NCBI RefSeq assembly: GCF_001949145.1
Contig: NW_019091369.1
Location: 964,767 to 992,247 of the forward strand
DNA length: 27,481 bases
DNA from: Acanthaster planci
Lineage: Eukaryota; Echinodermata; Asteroidea; Valvatida; Acanthasteridae
Direction: 5' to 3'
In this document: piece after piece, positions 1-12,100 of the stretch
Layout of the letters: every line of letters begins with the position of its first letter
How positions within the stretch are numbered: position 1 is the first letter of the stretch
Program-made: the position numbers and the translations under genes
Notes under the pieces: model-generated
The model's input: the letters and a program-made list of their open reading frames with translations, nothing else
Told to the model about the DNA's origin: nothing
Databases searched by the model: none

Positions 1-197
1 TCTTTCCCAAGATGAAGTAGATTCTTCTCAGACTTGTCCATCGCCATTCGTTTAGCTGTCGGGCAATCGTCCTCAGATCGGCAATCTGTTCCGAGGTCTG
101 CTCCCCTTCGTATCATGGGTAGTATCTCCCTATCTGCCCAAGCAAGGAGCTCAGTCAGACTGCTTGCTGCTCCCTCAAGGAAGCTTGAATCCTGATT
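1..197 (-). CDS. NCAPG2: NCAPG2 coding exon 20, cut by the window edge
   Basis: Acceptor gtctatgcag precedes position 197, in phase 0 with exon 19. The frame is open to the edge and encodes FLEGAASSLTELLAWADREI, a charged linker, then KSEKNLLHLGK. It aligns loosely with the vertebrate YLSMLEDTGFWLESKILSFI and EEDYLKLHR region, with a longer linker here. Confidence 0.82.
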
Positions 198-3100
198 CTG
201 CATAGACATGACAATTTGGGTAATTCCATGGGTACAGACTGACATGTTGGAAGGGATCATCACAGCTTATCCTGTTCCGTCGAACGGATGGCTTCAATGA
301 TTCGGTTACTACAAAGAAATATCAAGACTCAGGTTCATGGAACTCCTTAGCAGAGAAGGTATTACTCAGGTCAAAAAGTTGTGCTTCATGTTTCACAACT
401 TGCCCTATTTTGACCCTATTTTTTATGGGGGAAATTTCGAGGAAAATGTGAAATGAGAAATGAGGAAGTGTATCCATTGTATTTTAAACATCGTGCAGAA
501 AGTTTCAACAGACATGCTTCTCTGCAAAACAAAGTGTTGTTCATTTCATTTGAAACAAATGCCACTAGATCTAACTTGCCGTTGTTATTTTTAACTCATC
601 AAAACTCAGCGGCAGACTGAATCTGTATAGGAAGAAAGCGCCCAAAAATCCTACCTGCCTAACTTTCAGATGGCCTTAGTATCTTAACGTACTGAGCAAA
701 ATTCAGCCGGGGACCAGCCACAAGTATTATATCAAACATACCATATTGATTGGTATCCAGTTCTGATTAGCAAATGACAGCAGCACCTGGAAAATGTATG
801 CCCTCAGTACAGCCACAAACCTGGAGCCCAGATGATAGCACGATTTTGTCTCACATTACAGGCTGTCACTAGAGCAATGTTGTAGTTGAGAACATCACAA
901 GACTAGGCAAAAGATCATTCACAAGACCAGTCAGAGGACCGGACACATGACCATCAAAAATAACAAGGTCAACAGTGACAAAGGAAGGCTTTTGTTGCAT
1001 GGTTCATCTGAACAACTAGGGACTTGAATTCAAACTGGAGTTCTTGGGTCGGTCTTGTCATGGTCTTGCGATAGTTTCAAGAAATCTCGACTACAGCACC
1101 GCACTAAACACATCCATGTCCGATTTTCTCACCAGCTGACCAGATGTAAGATGGATTTGGAGTCTACAGTACATCTGGAGGGATCCCACCATGACCTCAT
1201 CAGTGGCTAGGTCACTCAAGGGGTCAGGGGTCAGCAAACGCTGCTCTAGACATGGCTGAAAATGAGAGAATTCATACTAATATAACTTTTCTGATAAACT
1301 GAATATTAGCCGCTGAAAATGCTTGGTGAACTTTTGGGTGAAGTTTAAGTTCAAAGTTTAATTCATGGAAAGACTCCACATAAATGATGGTACATGCAAA
1401 GATATATTATTGTACTTACGTCACACTAAGTCTATTTAAAAAAGGTCGAGCCACGTTTTTACAACCTTTCTGTACCTAATGACAAACACTTCATATCCAA
1501 CTATCCTTATATTAAAGACAAATCGACTTTCAAAATTGTTTTTTCTCAAAATTTTGTGACTTTAGGGATGCTGGTCACATTCTTGTTCAGAGAAGCCAGA
1601 CAAGTCAAGATGTACTTTGTTGAGGCCTAAACTTACCGAGTGTTAAATAAGACACAATCAGGCTTTTGCTTACAAACTAAAATCCCTGGTGCCTCTTTTA
1701 TCAACATTTCAACATACATGAAGCAGTGTCTCTAGGAAACACAGTAAAGTAGAAACAAAGAAATAGAATAGATATAAATGAGAGAATTCTTCACTGCTTG
1801 ATAAATGCCAAAAAGCTTTTCTTCTTACTAGGGTAGTCTTGAGGGTGGAGGTGAGATCTTGAAGCTTATCCGAGCAGGACGCCAGCAGAACAGACAGGCA
1901 GGGGAAATGAGACAGGAGCCAGTCCAGATAGCTCAGCGCAAGAGATGGCCGTGGCTGAACAGGGTCACGGAAGCTAACTTGCCGAGATTTCTTGGACAAA
2001 CACAAATATCAGTGTAAATATAATTGAACGAAGTCAATTTGACGTTAAACACAAAGATTCCAGCCTCTTGCCTGATTTTGCCAGGAGGCTCTCGGAAAGC
2101 TACTGCGATAACATACAACGGAAACTACCCTCGAACAAGGCTAACAAAACAGGAATTGTTGTTTGTAGCTGAAGGGTCTGTCATGTTTTCCTATATATAC
2201 AAGCAGCTGCTAAAAGTATGGCAGGCTGTCAGTACAAAAAGTAAAAGAATAATTCCTAAGGTGTTACAAATGCCAGGTACCTTTTTGTATCAGAACACCA
2301 AATAATACAAATACTACTAAATACTAAAAGAAAAAACAACCCTATCTAAAATTAATAAGACAGATGTCCATTTTGAACAAATTTGAGGTAACATCGAAAA
2401 CCAACCAAAAGGTGATATTTCTGCCAACTTTGGCCACCCATACAAGTTGTAGGCAAAATGAGAGTGGTCTATGTGTACTGTGCATGTCAGTGTCAAAGAA
2501 TCTGGTTTAGACATGACCATACGTGGTTAGATACGTTGGTGCAAAATGTGAGACAGCCATGCTCATCTGTCGCTTATAGTTTTCCCAGATTGTATCTGCT
2601 CTACACGTGAGCAAGCCGTTTGGGCAAAGACTGTTATGTTATTTATTTACACTCGGTGCATAATGCAGCAAGGGTGTGATAAAACCTGCTCAGCAGTCAC
2701 GTTGGAACATTACGTCATGAACGCGTCATGAATAAACATCTGTCGCACTACCAGCAGGGATCATTTACAATTTATCATTTATCTCAAATTTTGTGAGAAG
2801 GAATTTCTTGTTTAAATGACTTTCATTTCGGAATAAAATTAAAGGAGATACTGATGTGTTGAAGGAAGAATTTTATAAAATACTAGAAATGCTTCATGAC
2901 CAAATAAACCACTCTATGAGTAATGAAACATTGTGAAAACTTGTTTCCAACGTGTCAGAGACACTGCTTTTATATATCAGTTATCTCCAGTTTAGCAAAT
3001 AATACAAATTTGATGCAATTGTATGTAGGCCCATTACAATACCATCCCAAGGCAGACTGAACTGGTCAAAAACACTCACCTTCTTTGATTTTGGACTGGT

Positions 3101-6100
3101 CCTGAGTGCAGCCACCAACCAATCAGATATGAGCTCCAGCACATCTGAGCCCCTCCCCCAGGACACTAGACACTCCAGGAGGGGTCCAAAGTCAGAAGAG
3201 GTGGCAGAAGGTGACATGGTCTTCAGTGTTGTCAGACAGCCCCGACTGTCAAAGCAAAACAAAGGTTTCTGAAATTATTTTCTGAATGATCACTCTGACC
3301 CCAACAATTATTGAAGATATGTCTTTGAACACTTCCTTTCCTAAACATATCCTGTTAAAGATGTGATTTGAAACATTAAAGCATTTCAACAGTGAATGCG
3401 CAATTAACTGCAGACTCATAATACTCTGACAGCAATTCTTCAGACTTTGTAAGGGCATAAATTCTGCTCGGCACACTTTTATGCCAGGCTAAACTTACAG
3501 TTTTAAGTTTGGTCATGGTCAGTTTTTAAACATAAAAAATGGTCCAACAATGCATTAAAGATGTACTTGTACACCGGGTGTACAGTTGATGCTTTGAAAA
3601 ATACTAAATTGCTACAAACTGCTCAATGACAAAGTGAACGGATACAACTTGAAAATAATAAATTAAGGGCCCGACCAATCCGAGCAGATTCTCAAAGGCA
3701 AACAGAACATGTTGAACAAGAATGCCATGTTAAGTTAAGAATGGATGGACAGAAACATTACACGCACGAAAGGACAAGGAAACATGATATACCCCGGTAA
3801 CTTTGCCAGCAGAACATGAAACAAACTTACCACCTTTAATAAATAAATACAGTGCATCACTGACAAACCTGAATGTTGGAATTGATGACGACGGCACATA
3901 TCCAGCGATGACTAGAACAGCCGACAGAGCACGACCCTCCTGCAAGGGAGGAATGATTGAACACTGATAACAGCAAGGAAGCTCACCGCAAGTAGCCTTC
4001 GGTATGTGACGATTTCAAAGACGGTGGAAATCAAACAAACCAACACGAGAATACGCGTGAAGGGAGAGTGGCATGTCAGAGATGCAAATCCATGGGAAGA
4101 GTTTATTTTGAATAATGGAATAAAGGTGAGATGACCTCAATCTTAACAAGGATATCAATGACCGACTGATCACAACATCAGTATCCAAGTTTTTGGGCCC
4201 ACTAACAACCTTGATCAATAGCCCTGATCACATGACAAACAACGTATCATCTTTAACATGAATTAAGCACTGCCTTCAGAGCCAACATTTTTATGTACTT
4301 CCATCTGATAGGTTCAGGGCAATTTGGCTCAAAATTGGGCTAACCATCACGGGAGCAAGTATTTGCTCCCTAGACAGCTGAATTTGTCAGTTTACGGGAG
4401 CAAGTAGCTTCTATATATGTTCTGGAATACTAAACAACTATAGGCCAAACAAAATAATGATTGTGCTTCCTATTACATTGAAGAAAAATAGATTCGGTAT
4501 GTGGGTAGCATCTTTTTTTTCTTCTTAAGTTTTAGTCAAAAATTTTAGGGTGGGTTTTTTTTTTTCAAATTAAGAAGTACTTTTGATGTTCTACGGTGTA
4601 CTCCATTCAAGTTTTTTTTTTTGCAGATTTGTAACTTGAGGACCGGTCTTGTCAAAGATTGTATCCAAGTCAGACCCTCTTCGGACAATTATACATCTGT
4701 TTTGCACTGACATTTCAATGAGTTAATGTCCAAAAATTGTTTGAAAGCTCCCACAAAATGATGCAGAGAGCACTTCAAACCTGCATGATGATGCATGACA
4801 CAGTAACTTTGTGCACCCCGTACCAGTTGTCATGAAACCCTCTATCGGCAAAAGCCAAAATGTACTAACCTCATTTCAAGCCATAAAATGAAATGGGTGC
4901 TACAGTGAGTTACAGTGGAAATTGTTATTCTGATTTGAGGTAAAAAAGTTCAGGAATTATTTGTGGCAAGAATTGAATAAAAAGGGCATTAGTATTTACA
5001 ATTTTCTTTATAATTTAGGAGCACATCTATGAGAAATATGGGCACTTACCTACCTGTGGCCAATAATTTTGAGCCCTGGGTATAATCATTTTGGGTATTT
5101 TGGAAAACAAATGCTTGGACAGGAAACTTCATGTGGTGCCAAGCTTACTGCATTCATACCTGGAAGACAGTCAGGAACTCTGGTAGAGCCTTGCTGAATC
5201 TAGACACAAGCTGCTTCTTAGTGGTTTGATTCTCAAGCTTCAAAGATAAAACAGAGACAAGAGGAAAATGGTTACATCCACAACCAAACCTGGCAGAATA
5301 AATGGTCACATCCACAACCAAACCAGGCAGAATAAATGGTCACATCCACAATCAAACCAGGCAGAATAAATGGTCACATCCACAATCAAACCAGGCAGAA
5401 TAAATGGTCACATCCACAATCAAAACAGGCAGAATAAATGGTCACATCCACAATCAAACCAAGCAGAATCCAAGCAGATTAAACTTATGTTCCCAGTTCG
5501 TATGTGCTTGAATGCTGAAATAATGAAGTACACCAAGTATAGAAGTACATTGTAGTTGAATTCCAAAGGAAATCGGTGATGATATTTTGAAGATCTTTAA
5601 GGTATCTTTTATCAAGGCAGCATGCCTCACGTTTGCTTTTACAAGCTCCAACCCCTTATTCTGAAAATGATGCAATGAAATTCAACGATAATGCAAAGGC
5701 CTTGGCTGGCAACCTGAGTTGATTAAGCACCTTAGCCAGTTGATCATTGATCCCTGTCCACAGCACAGCTATGATCTCCAGCATTCCTTCCATGATGTCG
5801 GCGTCCTGCAGGCTCAAGCTTTCCTCATCTCCGTCCTCGCCTCTCAGGCCAGCCTCATTCTCCTTCCCGTCCTCCTCCTCGCCTGCCTCCTGCCCCTCCC
5901 CCTCCTTTCTCTGGGGTTGACCGTTGGCAGACTGGGCCTTGCGGATGCAGCCCAGGATGCACTGACCAAGAAGCAGCAAGAATTTCCCTGAAAGAAAATC
6001 TTCAAATCTCAGCACTATCGGTGGTTATAAACTACAATATTTGGTTGAAGCACTCAGAAATTTACCAACGCATGCAAACAAATGTGCATGACTACACTCC

Positions 6101-9100
6101 CAAGTATTTGGTGGTCTTTAGTGGACAAAATAAGAATTTGTGATCTTGGTCAAACTCAGACAACTATTGTATATTCAACAATCCAGGCATATACTTGGCC
6201 CTGAAAGCAACACGGAAAAGAGTTCCCTACAGACCCATACAAAGATAATGATTACAGTACAGAATGTTCATAAGCATTCTTCTGGGACCATTCATTTGCA
6301 GCCCCCCCCCTTTCTGAAATGGGACTAAAGACTAATATTTTGCTCATATCTCTCTAGACACTAGAATTTGAAAATCAAGCCATTTTCACAATCGTGAACC
6401 AGAGAGGATCTAAAAACAAAAACCAAGTGAAATAAACTAAAGTAATAAATGGGAAAGTTTGTGGTAGCACCATGTGAAGGAAATATCTCTTATGAGTATG
6501 TGTGGTTCTGAAAAGGGCCGGGATTATACTCAACGTTTCGGACTGCAAGCTCAGTCCGTCGTCAGGAAATTAAAGAGATGGTGATGCAGAAGCTGTTTAT
6601 GCTGGACCCCGTCTGGCATGAGTGCCCAGCTGAATCCACCACTAGCATCCTTGTCACACCCCACTGCATCCAGTCACCTTATATAAACAGCTCCATCTTC
6701 AGCATCTCTTCAGTCTCCCGTCGACGGACTGAGCACGCAGTCCGAAAGGTTGAGCATACTCCCGGTTCTTTTCCGAACCACACATACTTATAAGAGATAT
6801 ATTCCTTCGCACGGTGCTACCGCAAGCCTTTCCACTTATTGCTGTCTTTCACCATGAATAGCCTAAAATTCCATCTAAACTAAAGTAAGCAAAAAGTATA
6901 CATACAAGCAGATAAAATAAACTCCTAGCAAAATCTCAAAACATTAACCAAGCTGAACAGTATATTTAGGAACAAAACCTGTAATCGCAGTGGTCAAATC
7001 ATAAATACTGCTCCTGTCCTGTTCAACAGAAGACAGAGAGATGCTCTTACAATTAAACATTACAATGGAAATGTGTGGAACATGTTCTGTTCAAAAGACA
7101 GTTGTAGAGAAAAATGTTTACAAAGCCCACCTGCAGTAGCTACTGACATATGTCGGTGTGCATACTGATAAAAAACCCTAATAGCCCCAGGATTAGTCTG
7201 GATGAGGGCAATGCACCGTTCTATCTGGACTTCACCAGTCCTGTCCACTGGCTGGAGCGAATTGAAGAGCAAGGAGACGAGGCGACGAGCCACAGGGGCT
7301 GAGTCCTCCACCAGCTGGCCGAGCAGATGCTCCATCGGGGTTATACTCCAAAACTATCCAGAATACGCATGGAATGTTACAGGAAAACAACTTATCAATG
7401 GCCTTGTCCAAATTTTCCATTTGTTAGGAATGAGTTATGCTGCTCCAACATCAAAAACAGACTTTTAGAAAACCATGTTCAGTGGGAGGAAATCTGTTAC
7501 CACGTTGCGTTTCAAGGAAAGTTAACATACATAATTGAGGAACTCAACAGAGCAAGTAAAGTTTCAGATTACGTACACATTTAATGCATGTATGCATGAC
7601 TCCATGACTTGGCTACTTTCATTTCATTTCACTTTCAACTCATAATCTGGACAACTTGTATCTTTTAATTATTCTTGGAGGTTCAAGTTATCAGATGTAA
7701 ACAGCAACCAACAAAAACGTGATTGCGCCACCAGCACGTGGTACACATGGCCTGGCCGCGGCTTTGTGACTGATTTTATCCTTTTTAGATGTTTTGTAGC
7801 GTGAGAACGTGCAGATTGGGCCTATAGATAGGCTGGTCAAGATTGCAGGTATTTCAATTTGAATTTTTAGTAAATTTATGGGAGAATCAGCGATGACATT
7901 GCATCATCACTTTTCTTCGGCTCCACTTTGGCTCCTCTTACCTTGATGGTTCTCAGCCCTTTGACCTTTAGCAGGAGATCAACAAAGGCCACACGGACCT
8001 TTTCCGAGGTGTCATGGATGAAGTCTTTCAAGATGGGCAGCAGGTTCTTCAGCAAAGGGTGACTCAGATGGTTATCCAAGAGGTTCGTCAGACCCTGAAA
8101 GGATCACGGACATAGAAAAAGCACCTGTCAGATTTTATTTCAATTAGAACTTGTCTGTGAAGTTTCTCACTTAGTCCCATCTACAAATGCACATGACGCC
8201 AGTAGGTCCCACATATGACTTGTGACCAGAATTTGCTCTCGATTTATGCGCAGTACAGTGAAATATAAGTCGAGTGGCATTGACAATGGAAAGAAATCTT
8301 AACTCAATGGCCATCAGCCAAATATCAAAGTTGACAGTGAGAACGAAATCACTGCAAAGCACAATCTCGTCATTTCTTGTGCTGTGCAGTAAAACTACCA
8401 ATAAGAATTCCTGAAATCCATGTGAAAACCGTCAGTGTTTACATGCCTACAACCGTACAAGGCACCAGCGGCGTGAGTAACAAAGCCAAAGAAACAAATC
8501 CTTCTGAATGACTCTGGGTTACCCTGTGAACTTCTCACTCCACCAAAACGTAAAATTTCAAAATTGTCGGGAATCTTTTTCTTCTCTACTTTCTGCAATA
8601 CTTCACCTTAAAGACAGAAGCCCTGACATCGGCTGTACTGACGTCAAATGCCATGTCTCTGATGAGTTTGGTAATGAAGGCCTCCAGCGTGTGGCCTGGT
8701 ATCAGCTCCCAAAAGACACTGGCAATGCGACAAATGCCATGGACACCGGTCACACGGACTACCGGGCAGGGGTCATCTAGCAGATCCTATTGAATAGGGC
8801 AAGAAACAATGTTCAGTGGCATTATTGGTCTGGATTTAAATGGCATTTACTGATCTCCATATTGTGGATGTACACGTATCTCTGGAATCTGCTAGGGCTG
8901 TGCCGATTCTTCATTTACATGGATATTTAATTAATTATTGAATATTCAAATATTTATTTCCACAACTAAAACTACAAATTTGAAAGAACCACACCTCAGA
9001 GTTTTGATTTGGTGTGCATCTAAGAAATGTTTACCTGGAAAATGTCAAACTGTTTTTGAGTGAGAGCGTCAGAGTCCTCCTTGTTTGATTCTGGATCTTG

Positions 9101-12100
9101 CAGAGGGAAGGCGTCAATCAGGAGAGCAGCGGCATTGGCACGTACACTAGCATTGGCAACCTAGCAGGCATCCAGAGGATCGAATAGAGGAAAGTCAAGA
9201 CTAATAGCTAACATTGGTATCAGCAAGATAAACATCCATGGGGTGGGACACAGAGGCTTCCTCTGGCTTCAAAGAAAGGGAGTCTAAAGTAACTGTTTCA
9301 TCTTGCCAATGTGAGGGCAAAGGATGAGGCCACTTGTTTAAAGCCATATCTGCCCTTGGCCCCTTAACCCTAACACTCCTCCATCCTTCACCTGTTGGAG
9401 GACTGAGGAGTGTTAGGGTTAATTAACATAATTAATTGCTACAGTGATCAAACACTTGTTGCATACTGTTGGATGCAGCTGTTGACAGAAGTGGTTGTGT
9501 TGGATATTGTTGCATGAAGCAAGTTACCAAGAGGAAAATAAGACCATGAAATCATCAGGAATTAGAAAAAAAAACTTCACAATTACTTGTGGAAGACTTT
9601 GGCAGAGCACATCATTTTTTTCAGTTTACAAAACTATTCCTGCCTGGTCCTAACAAATTGTTAACTTAGTGATAAAAAGCACATATTAATGGATATGGAA
9701 GAATCTGGTCTTGTTTCCGTGAACAAAAATGTGTATGTGACCTTTTCAGCATTGGAAATGTATGAAAACATCACGAAACGAGCGCCTGGTGCTTAAACAA
9801 TGAAAATACTTTTCTGGTGAGATTCATGTCTTGCAGTGTCATTAATACAAGGTCACAGCATTACTCTGATGACAGTTTAATGTGTGTCTAACAGGATTTA
9901 TTTAAAGCAACATTTTAAGATAAGGCACAGTAAGTACAATATGATAGCTCCATGTACGGTACAGGTCAGAATTTTAGCTGACATGCAAACACGCTTAGCA
10001 TGTCAGCGTATGTCGAGTCAAACAGACACAAAAGGAGTTACCCGTGAATACGAGACATGCTGACCCCTGCATAACAGAGAACGCCAGCACTGTAATCCAA
10101 TCTGCCGAGTATAAACATGCACACGCTACACGCAAACCCTAGAACAGCCAGGCCCTTGTTGACCGGAGCAGTCATTTTCCTAGTTTCCCACAACGAAAAG
10201 TATTCAGTTTGACTGCAGCTCAAGTTATCTTCAAATTCCAGGGAAGTGTTGCCAGTATTTTACCTTGTATGTAGCAGGCATCACAAAATCATTTTGTTTG
10301 TCCATACAGGATCGATGAAAGTGCCATGCAGGCAACACTTTTTGTTTATGTCTGAATTGTTCACAAAATTTCTGAGTCTAGCACAGAAAATATTCGAGCA
10401 TGAGATCAATTTTTTCAACTGAGATGATTATAACTAGCAGTTTTTATGACAAAACATTTCCTAAATTAGAGAAAACTATTTTTCAAGAAATCCACAAAAT
10501 ATAAACGGGGTTTGACCTTGCCGGTCCACTAGCCAAGTTTTAGTCAAGACGGCCCCCATGGCGGCGATCCTAGCATACACACTCGAGCTCAGTGTGTTCA
10601 AAATCGCATGAATATAAATTCAATGTGAGGTGGGGATTTTTCCCATCAGCTTTCAACCTTTGAGCTGAAAAACCTACCTAAAAATGGATCTGATTGTGAC
10701 AATATTAGGACCAAACTGAACGGTAAAAATTGTTCCAAAATGAAAGGAAGTCGGGTCTGCACTAGCAACGTGCATGGACTGGCTACACACAACGGACAAA
10801 GTAGCCCCCATGTGAACTTCATAAATATGCATATCGTGTTAGCATGTCGGCTAAAGTTCTGACCAATACTGTACTTAGGACCTCATTGTAGGTACATTAA
10901 CATTTGATCTTGTAACTGCAGTAACAGGTCTGAAAGGTAAATGCTGACCAAGTTTGCCTTATTAATATACGTTGGGTAAGGGCAAACCTGTTATATATAA
11001 TTAACATCTTGAAAAAAAAGTTTGCCTTACCTTAACCGCTCTCCATATGATTGGTTCGTAGAGAGCCAGAAGCATTTTATCAACACCTTGCTGGCGTTTC
11101 TGCTTGCAGAAGTAGCTCAACAGCTGCAAGTAAACAATTGCCGACGCAACTTTCATTATAGATTTTTAAAAAAATTGGCAAACCAGGGTGATAAAAAAAT
11201 CTGTTTTTCCATAAAGTCGAGCACTCAGCAATTTCCAGAACATTCTAGGAAGTGTCTATAATGAGTCCTTAAAAAAAACTGAGGGAAAGAAGACTTAACA
11301 AAGAACTGTGTAAGGGATGGCAATAGTAATGAAAGACGTACTTATCCATTCTAAAAAACTTTGTTGACGTATAAACTGACAGTAAAATTTGTTGGGATAA
11401 TGGATAAAACATCTTGACAACTGTTGACTTGTTGCTGAACATTTTACAAATACAAATTCTGTACCAAGCTCCACTCAACTCAACAAAATACTCTTAGGAG
11501 AATTTTCATATTTTGGCTTTCCTTACTCATTACCACCATGACAGAAGAATCTTTGATCTTTCAGAACACAACATAATTAGCTGAAAACAATCAAGAAGTT
11601 GTAAATATGATGCAATATGAAGAGAACAGCAATAGTTGTCATGCAGTCAAGGTACATGACCAAGATGGCATCTCATACCTGTCTCAATGTTGAAGCCAAT
11701 GATCTTGTGCCAACACGGGAGGCATGCACAGCATGATACATCAAGTCTTGGATACAATATTTCTCCAGTTTCTGCAATGGGAAGGCTCACTAATATCAGC
11801 TCCAAATCAACGTTGAATATTTCTTACATTATCTTTAATTCAATTTCTCAGTGAAACTATGTCACGGTATATCAGCAAGACATGGCAACACTTCACTGGG
11901 CGGGCACGTCACATGTTCTTATTTGGTCGTGCAAAGCATACATGATCAACATGTACACAAACAGGGTCAGAATTGGAAACCACATTCCTTGACTTTTCCA
12001 GAACTATCCAGGACTGAAATGTGACATTTAAGACCATTTTGCAGAGAAAAGATGTTTGATATCATGAACCTGAAGGCTGCCATAGCCACTTCTACAGACT

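Larger units (their letters stand above)
5988..7130 (-). other. NCAPG2 intron with a foldback element
   Basis: The 1.14 kb intron is largely taken up by the long inverted repeat at 6427-6852. A C9 homopolymer is present near 6303. No coding exon is required. Confidence 0.7.
9161..11030 (-). other. Largest NCAPG2 intron within the coding region, with a TIR element and a perfect hairpin
   Basis: This 1.87 kb intron holds the TIR element at 9934-10893 and the hairpin at 9364-9422. No coding exon is needed here: exons 9 and 10 join in phase 0 and the protein alignment has no gap. Confidence 0.7.

Noticed and set aside
5719-5991. 90-codon plus-strand open frame, Leu/Pro-rich
   Set aside because: It is the antisense of NCAPG2 exon 14; the bias comes from the acidic linker on the other strand.
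6535-6565. Calling the motif an active hammerhead ribozyme
   Set aside because: Stem III and the cleavage site could not be found and an extra base separates the first box from stem II; kept only as a hammerhead-like motif.
7202-7584. Plus-strand open frames near 7.2-7.6 kb
   Set aside because: They overlap NCAPG2 exon 13 in antisense and run into intron without homology.
9364-9422. Interstitial telomere repeat
   Set aside because: Only about one and a half TTAGGG units per arm; it is better described as a hairpin than a telomere array.
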